A stretch of 64,000 nt of DNA from Solibacillus cecembensis (GCF_001439635.1 NZ_LMBZ01000014.1:81051-145050); one strand, 5' to 3'; positions 19,011 to 30,322 are shown, counted from the stretch's first letter. Numbers and translations: made by a program. Notes: a model not told the origin generated them from the sequence alone.

Positions 19011-19604
19011 ATGACACGTTTTGCAAAAATTGAGCGTAATACAAATGAAACGAAAATTGCAGTGGAACTAAATTTAGATGGTACAGGTCAAGTAGAAATT
19101 AAGACAGGCATTGGCTTTATGGATCATATGCTCGATTTGTTTTTTAAGCACGGTCTATTTGATGGGAAAATTATTGCGAATGGGGATACATGGATTGATG
19201 ATCACCATACAGCAGAAGATATTGGCATTGTACTTGGGCAAGTTTTCCGTGAAGCATTAGGGGATAAAAAGGGCATTAAGCGCTATGGAACGGTCTTTGT
19301 CCCAATGGATGATGCATTAGCACAAGTTGTTGTTGATTGCTCAAATCGTCCACATTTAGAATATCGCATTGAACCGACATTAAATGCGAAGGTCGGCACA
19401 TTTGATACAGAACTTGTGCATGAGTTTTTATGGAAATTTGCACTAGAAGCCCGTATTAATTTACACGTTATTGTACCTTATGGACATAACACACACCATA
19501 TTATTGAAGCCATTTTTAAAGCATTAGCACGCGCACTGGATGAGGCAATTCAACTAGATCCACGCGTCAAAGGAGTGCCTTCCACAAAGGGGCTGTTAAC
19601 GTGA
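19011..19604 (+). CDS. hisB: imidazoleglycerol-phosphate dehydratase
   Basis: Mn-dependent dehydratase of 197 aa, monofunctional (no phosphatase domain). Family histidine clusters are seen in GFMDHMLDLFFKHG, DDHHTAEDIG and GHNTHHIIEAIFKALARAL. Its stop overlaps the hisH start (GTGA at 19601-19604), showing translational coupling. Confidence 0.97.
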   Translation: MTRFAKIERNTNETKIAVELNLDGTGQVEIKTGIGFMDHMLDLFFKHGLFDGKIIANGDTWIDDHHTAEDIGIVLGQVFREALGDKKGIKRYGTVFVPMDDALAQVVVDCSNRPHLEYRIEPTLNAKVGTFDTELVHEFLWKFALEARINLHVIVPYGHNTHHIIEAIFKALARALDEAIQLDPRVKGVPSTKGLLT

Positions 19605-20221
19605 AAATTGGTGTAATTGATTATGGCATGGGCAATTTATTTAGTGTCGAGCAGGCATTGAAGCGTTTAAATGTGGAAGTCATTGTGACAAGTGATAAAG
19701 CCCAGCTAGATCAGGCAGATGCTCTTGTATTACCAGGTGTGGGCGCTTTTCCGGATGCGATGAAAAGATTACAAGAAACAGATTTAATCAACTACATTAA
19801 AGAAACAAAAAAGCCGCTTCTTGGTATTTGTCTTGGGATGCAGCTTCTATTTGAAGCAAGTGATGAAGTGACACCAACAACCGGCTTAGGTATTTTCAAA
19901 GGACGTATTGAGCGTTTTAAAGGGGTTTCGCGTATTCCGCATATGGGGTGGAATGATTTAACACTTCAACAAACACCGGAATGGCTACAAAATAAAACAT
20001 TGACAAAAGATCGATTTGTCTATTTTGTACATTCATTTTATGTAACAAATATGGTGTCGCAACAATTAATCGCTGCGGCACAATATGAAGGGGTAACGGT
20101 GCCAGGAATTGTGGCGAAAGATAATTTTACAGGCATGCAGTTTCATCCAGAAAAATCAGGCCAGTTTGGTGTTTTCTTATTACGTGAATGGGCGAATGGA
20201 GTGGAGGCGACATTATGTTAA
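19601..20221 (+). CDS. hisH: imidazole glycerol phosphate synthase, glutaminase subunit
   Basis: Class I glutamine amidotransferase of 206 aa that supplies ammonia to HisF. The nucleophile cysteine is in [10 protein letters not shown], and the His-Glu pair in [10 protein letters not shown]. It begins with GTG overlapping hisB and ends 7 nt inside hisF. In most Bacillales hisA sits between hisH and hisF; here it does not. Confidence 0.96.
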   Translation: MKIGVIDYGMGNLFSVEQALKRLNVEVIVTSDKAQLDQADALVLPGVGAFPDAMKRLQETDLINYIKETKKPLLGICLGMQLLFEASDEVTPTTGLGIFKGRIERFKGVSRIPHMGWNDLTLQQTPEWLQNKTLTKDRFVYFVHSFYVTNMVSQQLIAAAQYEGVTVPGIVAKDNFTGMQFHPEKSGQFGVFLLREWANGVEATLC

Positions 20222-20973
20222 CGAAACGAATTATTCCGTGCTTAGATGTGAAAGATGGACGCGTTGTAAAAGGCGTGCAATTTGAAGGACTTCGCGACGC
20301 GGGTGATCCTGTTGAGCTCGCGAAGTTTTATGATGAACAAGGTGCTGATGAGCTCGTGTTTTTAGATATTTCCGCTTCCCATGAAGGACGTAAAACGATG
20401 GTGGATGTTGTACGTGAAACTGCGGCGAGCTTGGCCATTCCATTTACAGTAGGTGGCGGCATTCGTACGCTAGATGATATGAAGAAAATTTTGCGTGCTG
20501 GTGCGGATAAAGTATCGGTTAACACTTCAGCATTAGAGCGACCAGCATTAATTAAAGAAGGCTCAGATTATTTTGGTGCACAATGCATCGTTTGTGCCAT
20601 TGATGCACGTTATTCAGAGGAAGATGGCACATGGATGGTGTATACGCATGGTGGACGCAATAAAACGACTTGGCAGGCTGTAGAGTGGGCGCAGGAAGCT
20701 GTTCGTCTTGGTGCGGGTGAAATTTTATTGACGTCGATGAATCAAGACGGTGAAAAAGCGGGCTTTGATTTAGCGTTAACAAAGGCAGTGCGTGATGCGG
20801 TTACAGTTCCGGTCATTGCAAGTGGCGGTGCAGGCAATGCCGAACATTTTAGAGCAGTGCTGCAAGATATAGATACAGATGCGGCTTTAGCGGCAAGTAT
20901 TTTCCACTATAAAGAAACAAGTGTAGCAGAAGTGAAAAGTTATTTAAAAGAAAAAGGAGTTCCTGTCCGATGA
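20215..20973 (+). CDS. hisF: imidazole glycerol phosphate synthase, cyclase subunit
   Basis: TIM-barrel cyclase of 252 aa that uses HisH-derived ammonia to make IGP and AICAR. HisF, not HisA, identity is shown by [28 protein letters not shown] and CAIDARY, which match B. subtilis HisF. The catalytic Asp residues in CLDVKDG and CAIDARY are present. The start ATG at 20215 follows GGAGG and overlaps the hisH end. A longer in-frame start at 20188 is not needed. Confidence 0.96.
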   Translation: MLTKRIIPCLDVKDGRVVKGVQFEGLRDAGDPVELAKFYDEQGADELVFLDISASHEGRKTMVDVVRETAASLAIPFTVGGGIRTLDDMKKILRAGADKVSVNTSALERPALIKEGSDYFGAQCIVCAIDARYSEEDGTWMVYTHGGRNKTTWQAVEWAQEAVRLGAGEILLTSMNQDGEKAGFDLALTKAVRDAVTVPVIASGGAGNAEHFRAVLQDIDTDAALAASIFHYKETSVAEVKSYLKEKGVPVR

Positions 20974-21590
20974 ACGTAAAATTTGATGAACAAGGCTTAG
21001 TTCCAGTCGTTGTTCAAAATGCACAATCAAAAGAAGTATTAACAGTAGCTTATATGAATGAAGAATCTTTAGCGAAAACGATTTCAACAGGCGAAACATG
21101 GTTTTATTCACGTTCACGCGCAGAGCTTTGGCATAAAGGAGCAACGAGCGGAAACACACAGCAAGTTGTCTCTATTAAAACGGATTGTGACCAAGATGCG
21201 CTCGTTGTAGAAGTGATTCCTGCTGGACCGGCTTGTCACAATGGTACAACATCGTGCTTTACAGAAACAATCTTAGAAAACCCTCGTACAGGCTCGGTAG
21301 GTATTTTACCGCAACTTGTAGAAGTCATTAAGCAACGTGAAATCGATATGCCAGAAGGTGCGTACACAACGTATTTATTCGATAAGGGCATCGATAAAAT
21401 TTGTAAAAAGGTTGGGGAAGAAGCAACAGAGGTTGTCATTGGTGCTAAAAACCGCGACAAAGAAGAAGTGAAGTGGGAATCTGCGGATCTTTTATACCAT
21501 CTTTTAGTATTGCTTCAAGAGCAGAAAGTGGATGTTTACGAAGTGCTCGAAGTTTTACAAAAGCGCCATGAGGGTAAACCGCAAAGTTAA
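20970..21590 (+). CDS. hisI: bifunctional phosphoribosyl-AMP cyclohydrolase / phosphoribosyl-ATP pyrophosphatase
   Basis: HisI-HisE fusion of 206 aa catalysing steps 3 and 2 of the pathway. Residues 1-110 are the Zn-dependent HisI domain ([39 protein letters not shown]). Residues about 115-206 are the MazG-like HisE domain ([25 protein letters not shown]). It overlaps hisF by 4 nt and is the last gene of the operon; no clear terminator follows. Confidence 0.96.
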   Translation: MNVKFDEQGLVPVVVQNAQSKEVLTVAYMNEESLAKTISTGETWFYSRSRAELWHKGATSGNTQQVVSIKTDCDQDALVVEVIPAGPACHNGTTSCFTETILENPRTGSVGILPQLVEVIKQREIDMPEGAYTTYLFDKGIDKICKKVGEEATEVVIGAKNRDKEEVKWESADLLYHLLVLLQEQKVDVYEVLEVLQKRHEGKPQS

Positions 21591-21623
21591 GTGATGAGAA
21601 CAACCTCCATTAAAGTTCAATTT

Positions 21624-21651
21624 ATGACATTAGTGTTGAATATGCTATAAT
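21624..21651 (+). promoter_or_regulatory. predicted promoter of the TPR protein gene
   Basis: ATGACA (21624-21629), 16 nt, TATAAT (21646-21651), about 130 bp before the TTG start at 21781. Confidence 0.5.
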
Positions 21652-21780
21652 AAAACCAATTATTAAGGGACGTGAAATTATGCGTTCCTTATTCTTTTTG
21701 TTTCGTCGAAATAACAGGACTACAATAATTGAAAGTAAAAAAGGAACAGAAAAGAACTTTCTAGTTTCGGAGGAATTTGA

Positions 21781-23307
21781 TTGGAAAATAAACGATTACA
21801 AGCCAAATCAACAAACATCGTGTCATTTATGCCGAATGGCGATTATTATTATAGCAAAGCTTTAAAGGCAATTGACCGTGATGAGATGGATAAAGCATAT
21901 AAATATATTAAACGCGCGGCAGATTTAAGCCCAGATGATGCGCATGTGTTACTACAATACGGTATTTTAGAAATGGAATTACAAAATTTTGAGCATGCAT
22001 ACGAATTAATTCATACAGCGTATAGCAAAGAGCCCAATGAAGCAGAAATTATTTTTATGCTAGCTGAAATTTCTGGATGCCTTGGCTTGATTCATGATGC
22101 CAAAAAATATGCTGCACAGTATTTAGAACTGGAAACGGATGGCGCGTACAATGAAGACGCCTTGGAAATATTGGATTTCGTAGACTATGTGGCAGATACA
22201 GAGCAAGATATGGACGAGCATGATGCGGCTAAAATGCTTGCACAGGAAAAAGCGAGACGTTTAATGGAGCAAGGGCATTTTCAGCAGGCGATCGAAGCAC
22301 TTGAACAAGTAATTGAAGAATTTCCACAGCTTTGGACGGCGTATAATAATTTAGCGCTAGCTTATTTTTATATCGGTGAAGCAGAGCAAGCAAAAGCATT
22401 ATTACATGAAGTGTTGAGAGAGAATCACGGCAACCTACATGCACTTTGTAATTTAACAGTTTTTGCTTACTACGAAGAAAATGCAGTCGAGTTAGAAGAA
22501 TTAATAGCGCTGCTAAAAAAAATACAACCATATGACTGGGAAAATCGTTACAAACTAGGTGCAACATTGGCGCTAATTGGGCAGTACGAGGAAGCTTTTA
22601 AATGGTTGCGTTCGATGGCGAAAAAAGGCTATGAAGGCGATACGGGCTTTTATTTTTGGCTCGCACAGTCGGCTTATTTTTCAGGACACGAGCAATTTGC
22701 ACAACATACATGGAAAAACCTTTTGGAACTAGATCCTACAAAAGAAGGCTTAGAACCTTGGGCAGATGGTGACATAGAAAAATATCAAGATACGACAGAA
22801 AACCATAGAGACTTCTTAATTCGCCAATTATCAAATGAAAGTGAATCGGGTCGTTTACTCGGCTTGTTTTTATTGAAAAGATCATCGCATAAGCAAGAAA
22901 TCGTTGCACACCCAACGATGTTGAATGTATCTAGTTTTACAGAATTAGAAAAACTGTCATTAGCGTATGCATTGGAATATGATTTCAATGAAAAAGTGAA
23001 CGCAGAGAAATTTTTCCTTAGATTTATGAAAGTAGCGGAGGAAATTGTCGATGCGAATGAGTCGATTTCGAGTGAAGTAGCCCAAATTTTAAGCACATGG
23101 TTTGCCATTGGTGAAATCGCTTTTAACGGAGGTTACGACTTTAAAAATACATCAGCTTTAGCGGCTGCTGTCGAGTATTCTTACAATGATGCGTTGGAGA
23201 AAAATGTGACGAAAAAAGCAATAGCCGAAAAATATAACATTACTTCAGCGACACTCACAAAATATAATGATATTCTTTACGAATTTATTCCTGCAGATAG
23301 TAAATAA
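21781..23307 (+). CDS. tetratricopeptide repeat protein (YvcD-like)
   Basis: Cytoplasmic protein of 508 aa built of TPR helices in residues about 20-330 (examples SPDDAHVLLQYGILEMELQ and LWTAYNNLALAYFYIGEAE). A C-terminal helical segment KKAIAEKYNITSATLTKY looks like a small helix-turn-helix. The TTG start at 21781 has CGGAGG 7 nt upstream. B. subtilis yvcD lies in the same place between the his operon and trxB. The role is unknown, presumably protein scaffolding. Confidence 0.85.
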   Translation: MENKRLQAKSTNIVSFMPNGDYYYSKALKAIDRDEMDKAYKYIKRAADLSPDDAHVLLQYGILEMELQNFEHAYELIHTAYSKEPNEAEIIFMLAEISGCLGLIHDAKKYAAQYLELETDGAYNEDALEILDFVDYVADTEQDMDEHDAAKMLAQEKARRLMEQGHFQQAIEALEQVIEEFPQLWTAYNNLALAYFYIGEAEQAKALLHEVLRENHGNLHALCNLTVFAYYEENAVELEELIALLKKIQPYDWENRYKLGATLALIGQYEEAFKWLRSMAKKGYEGDTGFYFWLAQSAYFSGHEQFAQHTWKNLLELDPTKEGLEPWADGDIEKYQDTTENHRDFLIRQLSNESESGRLLGLFLLKRSSHKQEIVAHPTMLNVSSFTELEKLSLAYALEYDFNEKVNAEKFFLRFMKVAEEIVDANESISSEVAQILSTWFAIGEIAFNGGYDFKNTSALAAAVEYSYNDALEKNVTKKAIAEKYNITSATLTKYNDILYEFIPADSK

Positions 23308-23443
23308 AACAGTTTAATTGAATTTCTACCATGTTTGGCATACGATATAAGGGATGTTTTGATCGATTGGTAATAGTTATAAAGAAATCCACAAAAAAGG
23401 CAGCATCTCGATTTTTTTGAGTGAGGGTTGACCTTTCAATTGA

Positions 23444-24403
<960 letters not shown>

Positions 24404-24493
24404 GAATATTTAACACAAATGTCATCGAATTGAAATATAAATAGGTTAAACTAAGGGTGTAATTGTTTAACCCCCTGATATTCTAATATTTTT

Positions 24494-24538
24494 AAGGTTG
24501 TTTCCATGTAAAGAATCATGGAAGCAACCTCTTTTTAT
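24494..24538 (+). terminator. terminator of trxB
   Basis: A 14-bp stem with one G-U (24495-24508 with 24517-24530) is followed by CTTTTTATT. Confidence 0.85.
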
Positions 24539-24690
24539 TGTAGAAATGTAAAGACATCTGTCAGACGTTTTGCCCTCGTTTAGTTCGTTCTTCTACTGAA
24601 TAGAAATAACTGGTTGCGCACGTTCTTTTACGGAATGCATTTGACAATGTATAATATAGCTAGGATCAAATGAAGGATTGAGGTGTTAAT

Positions 24691-25158
24691 ATGCAACGTA
24701 TTACAAACTTATTGGCGATTAAGGATGGCAAAGTGTTATTACTGCAAAAGCCAAGAAGAGGATGGTTTGTTGCTCCAGGCGGAAAGATGGAGCAAGGAGA
24801 ATCCATTTATGAATCAGCAGTACGTGAATTCCAAGAAGAAACGAATTTAACACCAAACTATGTTCATTTAAAAGGCACATACACAATGGTCATAAAAGAT
24901 GGTGACAATGTTATAGATGAGTGGATACTTTATACATTTATTGCGACAGATGTGGAAGGTACCGCGTTTGATGAAACAAGAGAAGGTAAGCTCGGCTGGC
25001 ATTCAATAGATAGTTTAAATACATTACCAATGGCTGCTGGGGATCGCACAAATTTAATATTCGCGGCATTAAAGAGTGGCATGCAATATGGTACATTTGA
25101 ATACACAAAGGATTTTGAGTTAATTAGCGAAAAAATCCAAAATTCAATGGAACAATAA
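24691..25158 (+). CDS. Nudix hydrolase (YvcI-like)
   Basis: 155-aa Nudix protein acting on nucleoside-diphosphate-linked substrates. The Nudix box is complete: G-G-K-M-E-Q-G-E..., REFQEETN (GX5EX7REXXEE pattern) at residues about 35-57. It heads the Nudix-rapZ-yvcK-whiA-crh cluster as yvcI does in B. subtilis. The substrate is not known. Confidence 0.9.
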   Translation: MQRITNLLAIKDGKVLLLQKPRRGWFVAPGGKMEQGESIYESAVREFQEETNLTPNYVHLKGTYTMVIKDGDNVIDEWILYTFIATDVEGTAFDETREGKLGWHSIDSLNTLPMAAGDRTNLIFAALKSGMQYGTFEYTKDFELISEKIQNSMEQ

Positions 25159-25174
25159 AAAAGGAGCTGATTTT

Positions 25175-26059
25175 GTGGGTAATAGTTCAAGCTATACACA
25201 TGAGCTAGTTATTATTACAGGGATGTCCGGAGCAGGTAAAACAGTTGCTGTACAAAGCTTTGAGGATTTAGGATATTACTGCGTCGATAATTTACCACCA
25301 GAATTATTAACGACCTTTTTAACCTTAATGAAAGATTCTGCAAAGAAAATTACACGGGTTGCCGTTGTGATGGACTTACGCGGACGCGAATTTTTTGAAT
25401 CGCTTATCGAATCGCTCGATACTTTGTTAGAAGAAGAGGAAATTTCGCCGCGTATCTTATTTTTAGATGCAGATGATGCAGCACTAGTCCGTCGTTATAA
25501 AGAAACACGTCGAGCACATCCGCTTGGACCACAAGGGTTATTACTTGAAGGGATTCAACTTGAACGTCAGCTACTTTCTGAAGTGAAAGGACGAGCACAA
25601 ATTGTTGTCAATACTTCAAAATTAAAGCCACGTGGATTGCGAGAACGCATTACGACAGAGTTTTCGAATATGAGCAGTCCAACATTCTCAATTAATGTGA
25701 TGTCATTTGGTTTTAAGCATGGGATTCCGATTGATGCGGATTTAGTTTTTGATGTCAGATTTTTAAAAAATCCATATTATGTAGAAGAGCTTCGTCACAA
25801 AACAGGGTTGCAAACAGAAGTTTCCTCCTACGTTTTAGCAACGGAAGAAACGCAACAGCTCATTATGAAGCTAACGGATTTATTAACATTTATGATTCCA
25901 CAATATCGTGATGAAGGGAAATCCCAGTTAGTCATTGCATTTGGCTGTACAGGTGGTCAACATCGCTCTGTGACACTAGCGGAATATTTTGGTAAACTCA
26001 TTGGAAACAATCATCACGCCGTTATTTCGCATAGAGATATCAATCATAGAAAGGATTGA
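25175..26059 (+). CDS. rapZ: RNase adapter / nucleotide-binding protein RapZ
   Basis: YvcJ/RapZ P-loop protein, 294 aa. Walker [10 protein letters not shown] is near residue 16, followed by DNLPPELL and a C-terminal domain ending [12 protein letters not shown] with the [11 protein letters not shown] motif. In E. coli RapZ guides sRNA decay; B. subtilis YvcJ hydrolyses nucleotides and affects competence. The start is a GTG after AAAGGAG. yvcK follows 4 nt after the stop. Confidence 0.95.
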   Translation: MGNSSSYTHELVIITGMSGAGKTVAVQSFEDLGYYCVDNLPPELLTTFLTLMKDSAKKITRVAVVMDLRGREFFESLIESLDTLLEEEEISPRILFLDADDAALVRRYKETRRAHPLGPQGLLLEGIQLERQLLSEVKGRAQIVVNTSKLKPRGLRERITTEFSNMSSPTFSINVMSFGFKHGIPIDADLVFDVRFLKNPYYVEELRHKTGLQTEVSSYVLATEETQQLIMKLTDLLTFMIPQYRDEGKSQLVIAFGCTGGQHRSVTLAEYFGKLIGNNHHAVISHRDINHRKD

Positions 26060-26063
26060 TGTA

Positions 26064-27029
26064 ATGAAAAAAAAGAAGACACGTATTGTAGTTATTGGTG
26101 GCGGTACAGGGCTATCAACGATTTTACGTGGTTTAAAACAGCATCGATTTGATATTACGGCGATTGTAACCGTAGCAGATGATGGTGGCTCATCAGGACG
26201 ATTGCGCGATGATTACGATATTCCACCACCAGGAGATGTCCGAAATGTCATCGCAGCACTATCGGATGTAGAGCCTTTGGTGGAGCAAATGTTTCAATAT
26301 CGTTTCTCTCAATCAGCGGATTTAGAAGGGCATTCATTAGGAAATTTAATGCTGACTGCTTTAACGGAAATTACCGGTGATTTTAATCATGCCATTGCTG
26401 AGATGAGCAAGGTATTAAATGTCCATGGAAAAGTCGTACCAGCTGCCAATAAAAAAGTAACACTCCATGCAGAATTAAACGATGGTACGAAAATCGTTGG
26501 GGAATCTAAAATTCCGTCTGGCCATGCGCCAATTAAGCGCGTGTATTTAGAGCCAGGTAATGTGAAGCCATTACCAGCTGCGATTCATGCAATTGAGCGT
26601 GCAGAGTATATTTTAATTGGTCCTGGTAGCTTATATACGAGCATTATCCCTAACTTACTTGTGAAAGGAATTGGGGAGGCAGTCGTGCGCGCAAAAGGAC
26701 AAAAAATTTATATTGCTAACTTAATGACGCAGCTTGGAGAGACGATTCATTACAGCGCGTCGCAACATATAGAAGCAATCCATGAACATGTGGGGCAACC
26801 GTTTATCGAGGCAATGCTTATAAATGAAAAAAGATTGCCGTCTTCTATTTATGAAAATTACCGTGAAGAAAATGCGGAGCCTGTGCAATTTGATGTCGAG
26901 AAACTCGAACAAATGGGTATTCAAATTATAAAAAAAGAAATCGCTATTATTCAAGACGGTGTTGTACGTCATGATGCGAAAAATTTAGCAGATTGGCTTT
27001 GTGAATATACAGGGCAAAATAAAAATTAA
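26064..27029 (+). CDS. yvcK: gluconeogenesis factor YvcK
   Basis: 321-aa protein of the YvcK/CofD-like family (UDP-sugar binding), needed for cell-wall homeostasis on gluconeogenic substrates. Visible are VVIGGGTGLSTILRGLK, TVADDGGSSGRLR, PPGDVRN and GPGSLYTSIIPNLL. The ATG at 26064 has AAAGGA 8 nt upstream; an in-frame start at 25989 would overlap rapZ heavily and is rejected. Confidence 0.95.
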   Translation: MKKKKTRIVVIGGGTGLSTILRGLKQHRFDITAIVTVADDGGSSGRLRDDYDIPPPGDVRNVIAALSDVEPLVEQMFQYRFSQSADLEGHSLGNLMLTALTEITGDFNHAIAEMSKVLNVHGKVVPAANKKVTLHAELNDGTKIVGESKIPSGHAPIKRVYLEPGNVKPLPAAIHAIERAEYILIGPGSLYTSIIPNLLVKGIGEAVVRAKGQKIYIANLMTQLGETIHYSASQHIEAIHEHVGQPFIEAMLINEKRLPSSIYENYREENAEPVQFDVEKLEQMGIQIIKKEIAIIQDGVVRHDAKNLADWLCEYTGQNKN

Positions 27030-27098
27030 TAAGGATCAAAAAAATAACCTTGTAAGCGTCTATATACATAGTTTGCTAGGAAAGGGGGAACACAACGC

Positions 27099-28046
27099 AT
27101 GTCATTTGCATCAGAAATGAAAAAAGAAATTACACAAATTGAAGCGGATGACAGTAGCTTAAAAGCGGAAGTATCCGCACTTATTCGCATGAATGGTTCA
27201 TTAAGTTTTGCCAATCGCCAGCTCAGTTTAGATGTGCAAACGGAGAACGCCGCGATTGCAAGAAGACTTTATACCATTGTGAAAAAACTGTATCCATATA
27301 CCGTAGAATTGCTTGTTCGAAAAAAGATGCGTTTGAAAAAGAACAATGTTTATATTTGCCGTATTCGTGATGGAGCCCGTGAATTATTAGCAGATTTAGA
27401 AATACTATCGAACTCATTTGAACTCAATCATACGATTTCAAATGTATTTATTCAGAAAAATAATCAGAGGCGTGCTTATTTACGAGGGGCATTTTTAGCG
27501 GGTGGTTCAGTCAATAATCCAGAAACATCTTCCTATCATTTAGAAGTATATTCTTTATATATAGAGCATGCAGAAGCATTAGCAGACCTGATGAACCGTT
27601 ATGATTTGAATGCGAAAACGATTGAACGAAAAAAAGGCTTCGTTACGTATTTAAAAGAAGCTGAAAAAATTTCTGATTTCTTAAATTTAGTAGGTGCACA
27701 CCAAGCGATGTTAAAGTTCGAGGATGTTCGGATTGTTCGCGATATGCGTAATAGTGTCAATCGCATCGTGAATTGTGAAACGGCTAATTTAAATAAAACA
27801 ATTGGTGCCGCGATAAGACAGGTAGAAAATATCCGCTATATTGATGATGCAATCGGTTTAGATCAGTTACCAGAGAAATTACGTGAGATTGCAAGATTGC
27901 GTGTGGAATATCAAGATGTTACATTAAAAGAACTGGGTGAAATGGTATCTACTGGTGTCGTAAGTAAATCTGGTGTGAATCACCGTTTACGAAAAATTGA
28001 TGAAATCGCCGAAGCTATACGTCGCGGAGAGCATGTAATCAAATAA
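27099..28046 (+). CDS. whiA: sporulation/division regulator WhiA
   Basis: DNA-binding protein of 315 aa with an N-terminal LAGLIDADG homing-endonuclease-like fold ([19 protein letters not shown]) and a C-terminal HTH ([25 protein letters not shown]). In Bacillales it affects cell division and chromosome segregation; in actinomycetes it controls sporulation. The start ATG at 27099 follows AAAGGGGG. It sits in the conserved rapZ-yvcK-whiA-crh order. Confidence 0.95.
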   Translation: MSFASEMKKEITQIEADDSSLKAEVSALIRMNGSLSFANRQLSLDVQTENAAIARRLYTIVKKLYPYTVELLVRKKMRLKKNNVYICRIRDGARELLADLEILSNSFELNHTISNVFIQKNNQRRAYLRGAFLAGGSVNNPETSSYHLEVYSLYIEHAEALADLMNRYDLNAKTIERKKGFVTYLKEAEKISDFLNLVGAHQAMLKFEDVRIVRDMRNSVNRIVNCETANLNKTIGAAIRQVENIRYIDDAIGLDQLPEKLREIARLRVEYQDVTLKELGEMVSTGVVSKSGVNHRLRKIDEIAEAIRRGEHVIK

Positions 28047-28154
28047 AATGTGAACGATTTCATAATTCATGTGTTCATGGATTGTTCTTTTTGGAAAATT
28101 TAGATAAGATGAAGTATATAGAGTAAGGAACGGTTGTGAAAGGGAGTTTTATAT

Positions 28155-28412
28155 ATGGTAGAAAAGCAAGTTGAAGTAAAACTAAAATCTGGCTTACAAG
28201 CTAGGCAAGCAGCATTATTTGTACAAGAGGCAAACCGTTATAAAGCGGATGTTTTTTTACAAAAGGACCATAAAAAGGTCAACGCAAAATCGATTATGGG
28301 CATTATGAGCTTAGCCGTTGCAAAAGGAACAGTTGTCACATTAAGAGCAGAAGGCCATGATGAAGAAAAGGCACTTGATGCATTGCAAGTGTTAATTGAA
28401 AAAGAAGACTAA
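28155..28412 (+). CDS. crh: catabolite repression HPr-like protein Crh
   Basis: 85-aa HPr paralogue. Position 15 is Gln (SGLQARQ), not the His used by HPr for sugar transport, and Ser46 is kept (NAKSIMG). It is therefore Crh: phosphorylated by HprK and acting as a CcpA co-repressor, but unable to work in the PTS chain. Last gene of the cluster, followed by a terminator. Confidence 0.96.
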   Translation: MVEKQVEVKLKSGLQARQAALFVQEANRYKADVFLQKDHKKVNAKSIMGIMSLAVAKGTVVTLRAEGHDEEKALDALQVLIEKED

Positions 28413-28429
28413 TCAAGCAAGTTTACGTA

Positions 28430-28469
28430 ACACAAACAAATGAGTTAATTCCATTTGTTTGTGTTTTTG
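28430..28469 (+). terminator. terminator of crh
   Basis: A perfect 13-bp stem (28430-28442 with 28452-28464) with a T-rich tail. Confidence 0.85.
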
Positions 28470-28480
28470 TTTGTGGAAAG

Positions 28481-28525
28481 AAAAAAACTGCCCTTACAAT
28501 CATGGAAAATGATTGTAAGGGCAGT
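28481..28525 (-). terminator. terminator of clpP
   Basis: A perfect 17-bp stem (28487-28503 with 28509-28525). The A7 run at 28481-28487 is the T-tract on the minus strand. Confidence 0.88.
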
Positions 28526-28541
28526 TTAGTAGCTTAATCTT

Positions 28542-29138
28542 TTACTTTTTAGAATCGTTACTACGTTCGTAAATTTTATCGATTAAACCGTACTCTTTCG
28601 CTTGTTCAGCAGTCATGAAGTTATCACGATCTGTATCGCGCGCAAGTGTTTCGTAATCTTGACCAGAATTTTCAGCCATGATACGGTTTAATTTTTCACG
28701 TAAGAATAAAATACGTTTTGCAGCAATTTCAATTTCAGTTGCTTGCCCTTGTGCGCCGCCTAAAGGTTGGTGAATCATTACTTCTGAGTTAGGTAATGCA
28801 ATACGTTTTCCTTTTGCACCCGCAGATAATAAGAAAGCACCCATTGAAGCTGCCATACCGATACAAATCGTTGAAACATCTGGCTTGATGAAGTTCATTG
28901 TGTCATAGATGGCCATACCTGAAGTAATTGAGCCACCTGGAGAGTTAATGTAAAGGTGAATATCCTTATCTGGATCTTCTGCTTCTAGGAATAAAAGCTG
29001 TGCAACGATTGAGTTTGAAACGTTGTCATCAATGGCACTTCCTAGTAAAATAATACGGTCTTTCAATAAGCGTGAATAAATATCATAAGCACGCTCACCG
29101 CGATTTGTTTGTTCAATAACTGTAGGAATTAAATTCAT
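28542..29138 (-). CDS. clpP: ATP-dependent Clp protease proteolytic subunit
   Basis: 198-aa serine protease forming the ClpP barrel that works with ClpC, ClpX or ClpE. The nucleophile is in [11 protein letters not shown], His in [12 protein letters not shown], and the N-terminal [19 protein letters not shown] region is typical. It is transcribed against crh, with separate terminators between them. GGGGAGG lies before the ATG. Regulation by CtsR is likely (operator at 29230-29246). Confidence 0.97.
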   Translation of the reverse strand: MNLIPTVIEQTNRGERAYDIYSRLLKDRIILLGSAIDDNVSNSIVAQLLFLEAEDPDKDIHLYINSPGGSITSGMAIYDTMNFIKPDVSTICIGMAASMGAFLLSAGAKGKRIALPNSEVMIHQPLGGAQGQATEIEIAAKRILFLREKLNRIMAENSGQDYETLARDTDRDNFMTAEQAKEYGLIDKIYERSNDSKK

Positions 29139-29215
29139 TGTAAAATCCTCCCCTGTTAAAAGCTAAATTCGTTTACTTGTGCTGAAATTTTGGTATGCAT
29201 TCCAGCTGTATACCT

Positions 29216-29246
29216 ATAATACACGTGTTAGTCAAGGATGGTCAAA
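29216..29246 (-). promoter_or_regulatory. clpP promoter with CtsR-like operator
   Basis: On the minus strand TTGACC (29240-29245), 18 nt, TATTAT (29216-29221) forms the promoter. On the plus strand AGTCAAG GAT GGTCAAA (29230-29246) matches the CtsR heptad repeat RGTCAAA-NAN-RGTCAAA with one mismatch and overlaps the -35. CtsR repression of clpP is established in Firmicutes; this site is inferred. Confidence 0.72.
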
Positions 29247-29377
29247 TATAAAGTCTGATTTTCGTAGTTGAAAAATAAGCTAAGCCTTTGTATAATAGGA
29301 AGGTCGTATACTTCATTAAATAGAAGTGGTCATTTTACCATTAATAACCAAATTAAGCCTAAACCTTTTAATACTAA

Positions 29378-29452
29378 GCCCTCGTGGTGTAATGGATAAC
29401 ACGTAAGATTCCGGTTCTTGCGCTGGGGGTTCGATTCCCTCCGAGGGCGCCA
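29378..29452 (+). tRNA. tRNA-Arg (anticodon CCG)
   Basis: The acceptor arms GCCCTCG (29378-29384) and CGAGGGC (29442-29448) pair fully. The D-arm TAATGGATAAC, a T-arm with GGTTCGATTCC and a 7-base anticodon loop TTCCGGT give anticodon CCG, reading CGG (Arg). The discriminator G and CCA are encoded at 29449-29452. Confidence 0.93.
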
Positions 29453-29486
29453 AATTACTTATTAAAGAACTAGTAATAATTATATA

Positions 29487-29530
29487 TAAATCCCTCTAAA
29501 TGTTGAGCTATCAGCGTTTAGGGGGATTTA
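29487..29530 (+). terminator. possible terminator after tRNA-Arg
   Basis: AAATCCCTCTAAA (29488-29500) pairs with TTTAGGGGGATTT (29517-29529) using G-U pairs; the T-tract is weak. Confidence 0.5.
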
Positions 29531-30067
29531 CTCTTTACAAATGTATTTTCGAGAAAACGTTAAAAATGAAGCGATATTACACATTATTTTTGACCTGCAA
29601 ATAGTGTAGACCATTATAACTTCCCTTAAGTTTTAACCGAAAGTTCACAAACTTAAATATCTTTCTAAAAATAATTGAATTCGCTTGAAAAAAGCCTCAA
29701 TAATTAGTACATTTATACATATTACATTTGTTGTAAGAAAAATCGACTTTTTTCGACAACGAACAAAAGCTATGTATTTATTTAAGTAGCTATACTATTA
29801 TGCCTTTTATGGGCACCATTTTACTGTTTTAATATAAGTATATATACCAATTGTAGAGATAGGCTAGGCGTAATTGATTGGGCTATCATCAACAATGGGG
29901 GTTGAAGGTTAAAGGGATAAGATAATCACTGTACCGATTCATTTTATCCTAAACTCAATCTTTTTAAACTTAAAATTATCTTTCGAGCGTAACACATCTA
30001 ATCCATGTGTTGCGTTTTTTTTTTTGTAAATCTTAAAGAAGTTATGGGGAAATTAACAAAATAAGGC
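29531..30067. other. gene-free region with one terminator hairpin
   Basis: No ORF of note. CGTAACACAT (29988-29997) and ATGTGTTGCG (30005-30014) followed by an 11-T run (30015-30025) form a strong terminator with no recognisable gene before it, suggesting a lost gene. Nothing else is recognised. Confidence 0.5.
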
Positions 30068-30232
30068 ATGACAATGGTTGTCGTGACACATGAGATGGGC
30101 TTTGCACGTGAAATGGGCGACCGCGTATTATTTATGGATGGTGGCTATATTATAGAAGAAGGTCATCCAAAAGATATATTTGGCAATCCGCAAAACGAAC
30201 GTACAAAAGCGTTTTTAGGCAAAGTATTATAA
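30068..30232 (+). pseudogene. C-terminal remnant of a polar amino-acid ABC transporter ATPase
   Basis: 54 codons read [20 protein letters not shown]...[11 protein letters not shown]...[15 protein letters not shown], the H-loop and C-terminus of a GlnQ/HisP-type ATPase. Walker A, signature and Walker B are absent, and a stop precedes it in frame at 30062. It is a truncated fragment followed by a good terminator. Confidence 0.85.
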
Positions 30233-30279
30233 ACATTTAGCGGCATATACTAGTGTATACTGCTCTTTCAAAATTAAAT

Positions 30280-30322
30280 TAAAAATGCCGCCTTACTGAA
30301 ATAAAGTAAGGCGGCATTTTTT
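30280..30322. terminator. bidirectional terminator
   Basis: A 17-bp perfect stem (30280-30296 with 30306-30322) has A-rich and T-rich outer ends. It serves the ABC remnant on plus and the coat gene on minus. Confidence 0.85.

Noticed and set aside
20188..20973. HisA or a HisA-HisF fusion
   Set aside because: The sequence is a single barrel with HisF motifs ([18 protein letters not shown]); no HisA-type sequence is present.
21680..21865. 61-aa ORF upstream of the TPR gene
   Set aside because: Overlaps the TPR gene start, which has the better ribosome site; no family features.
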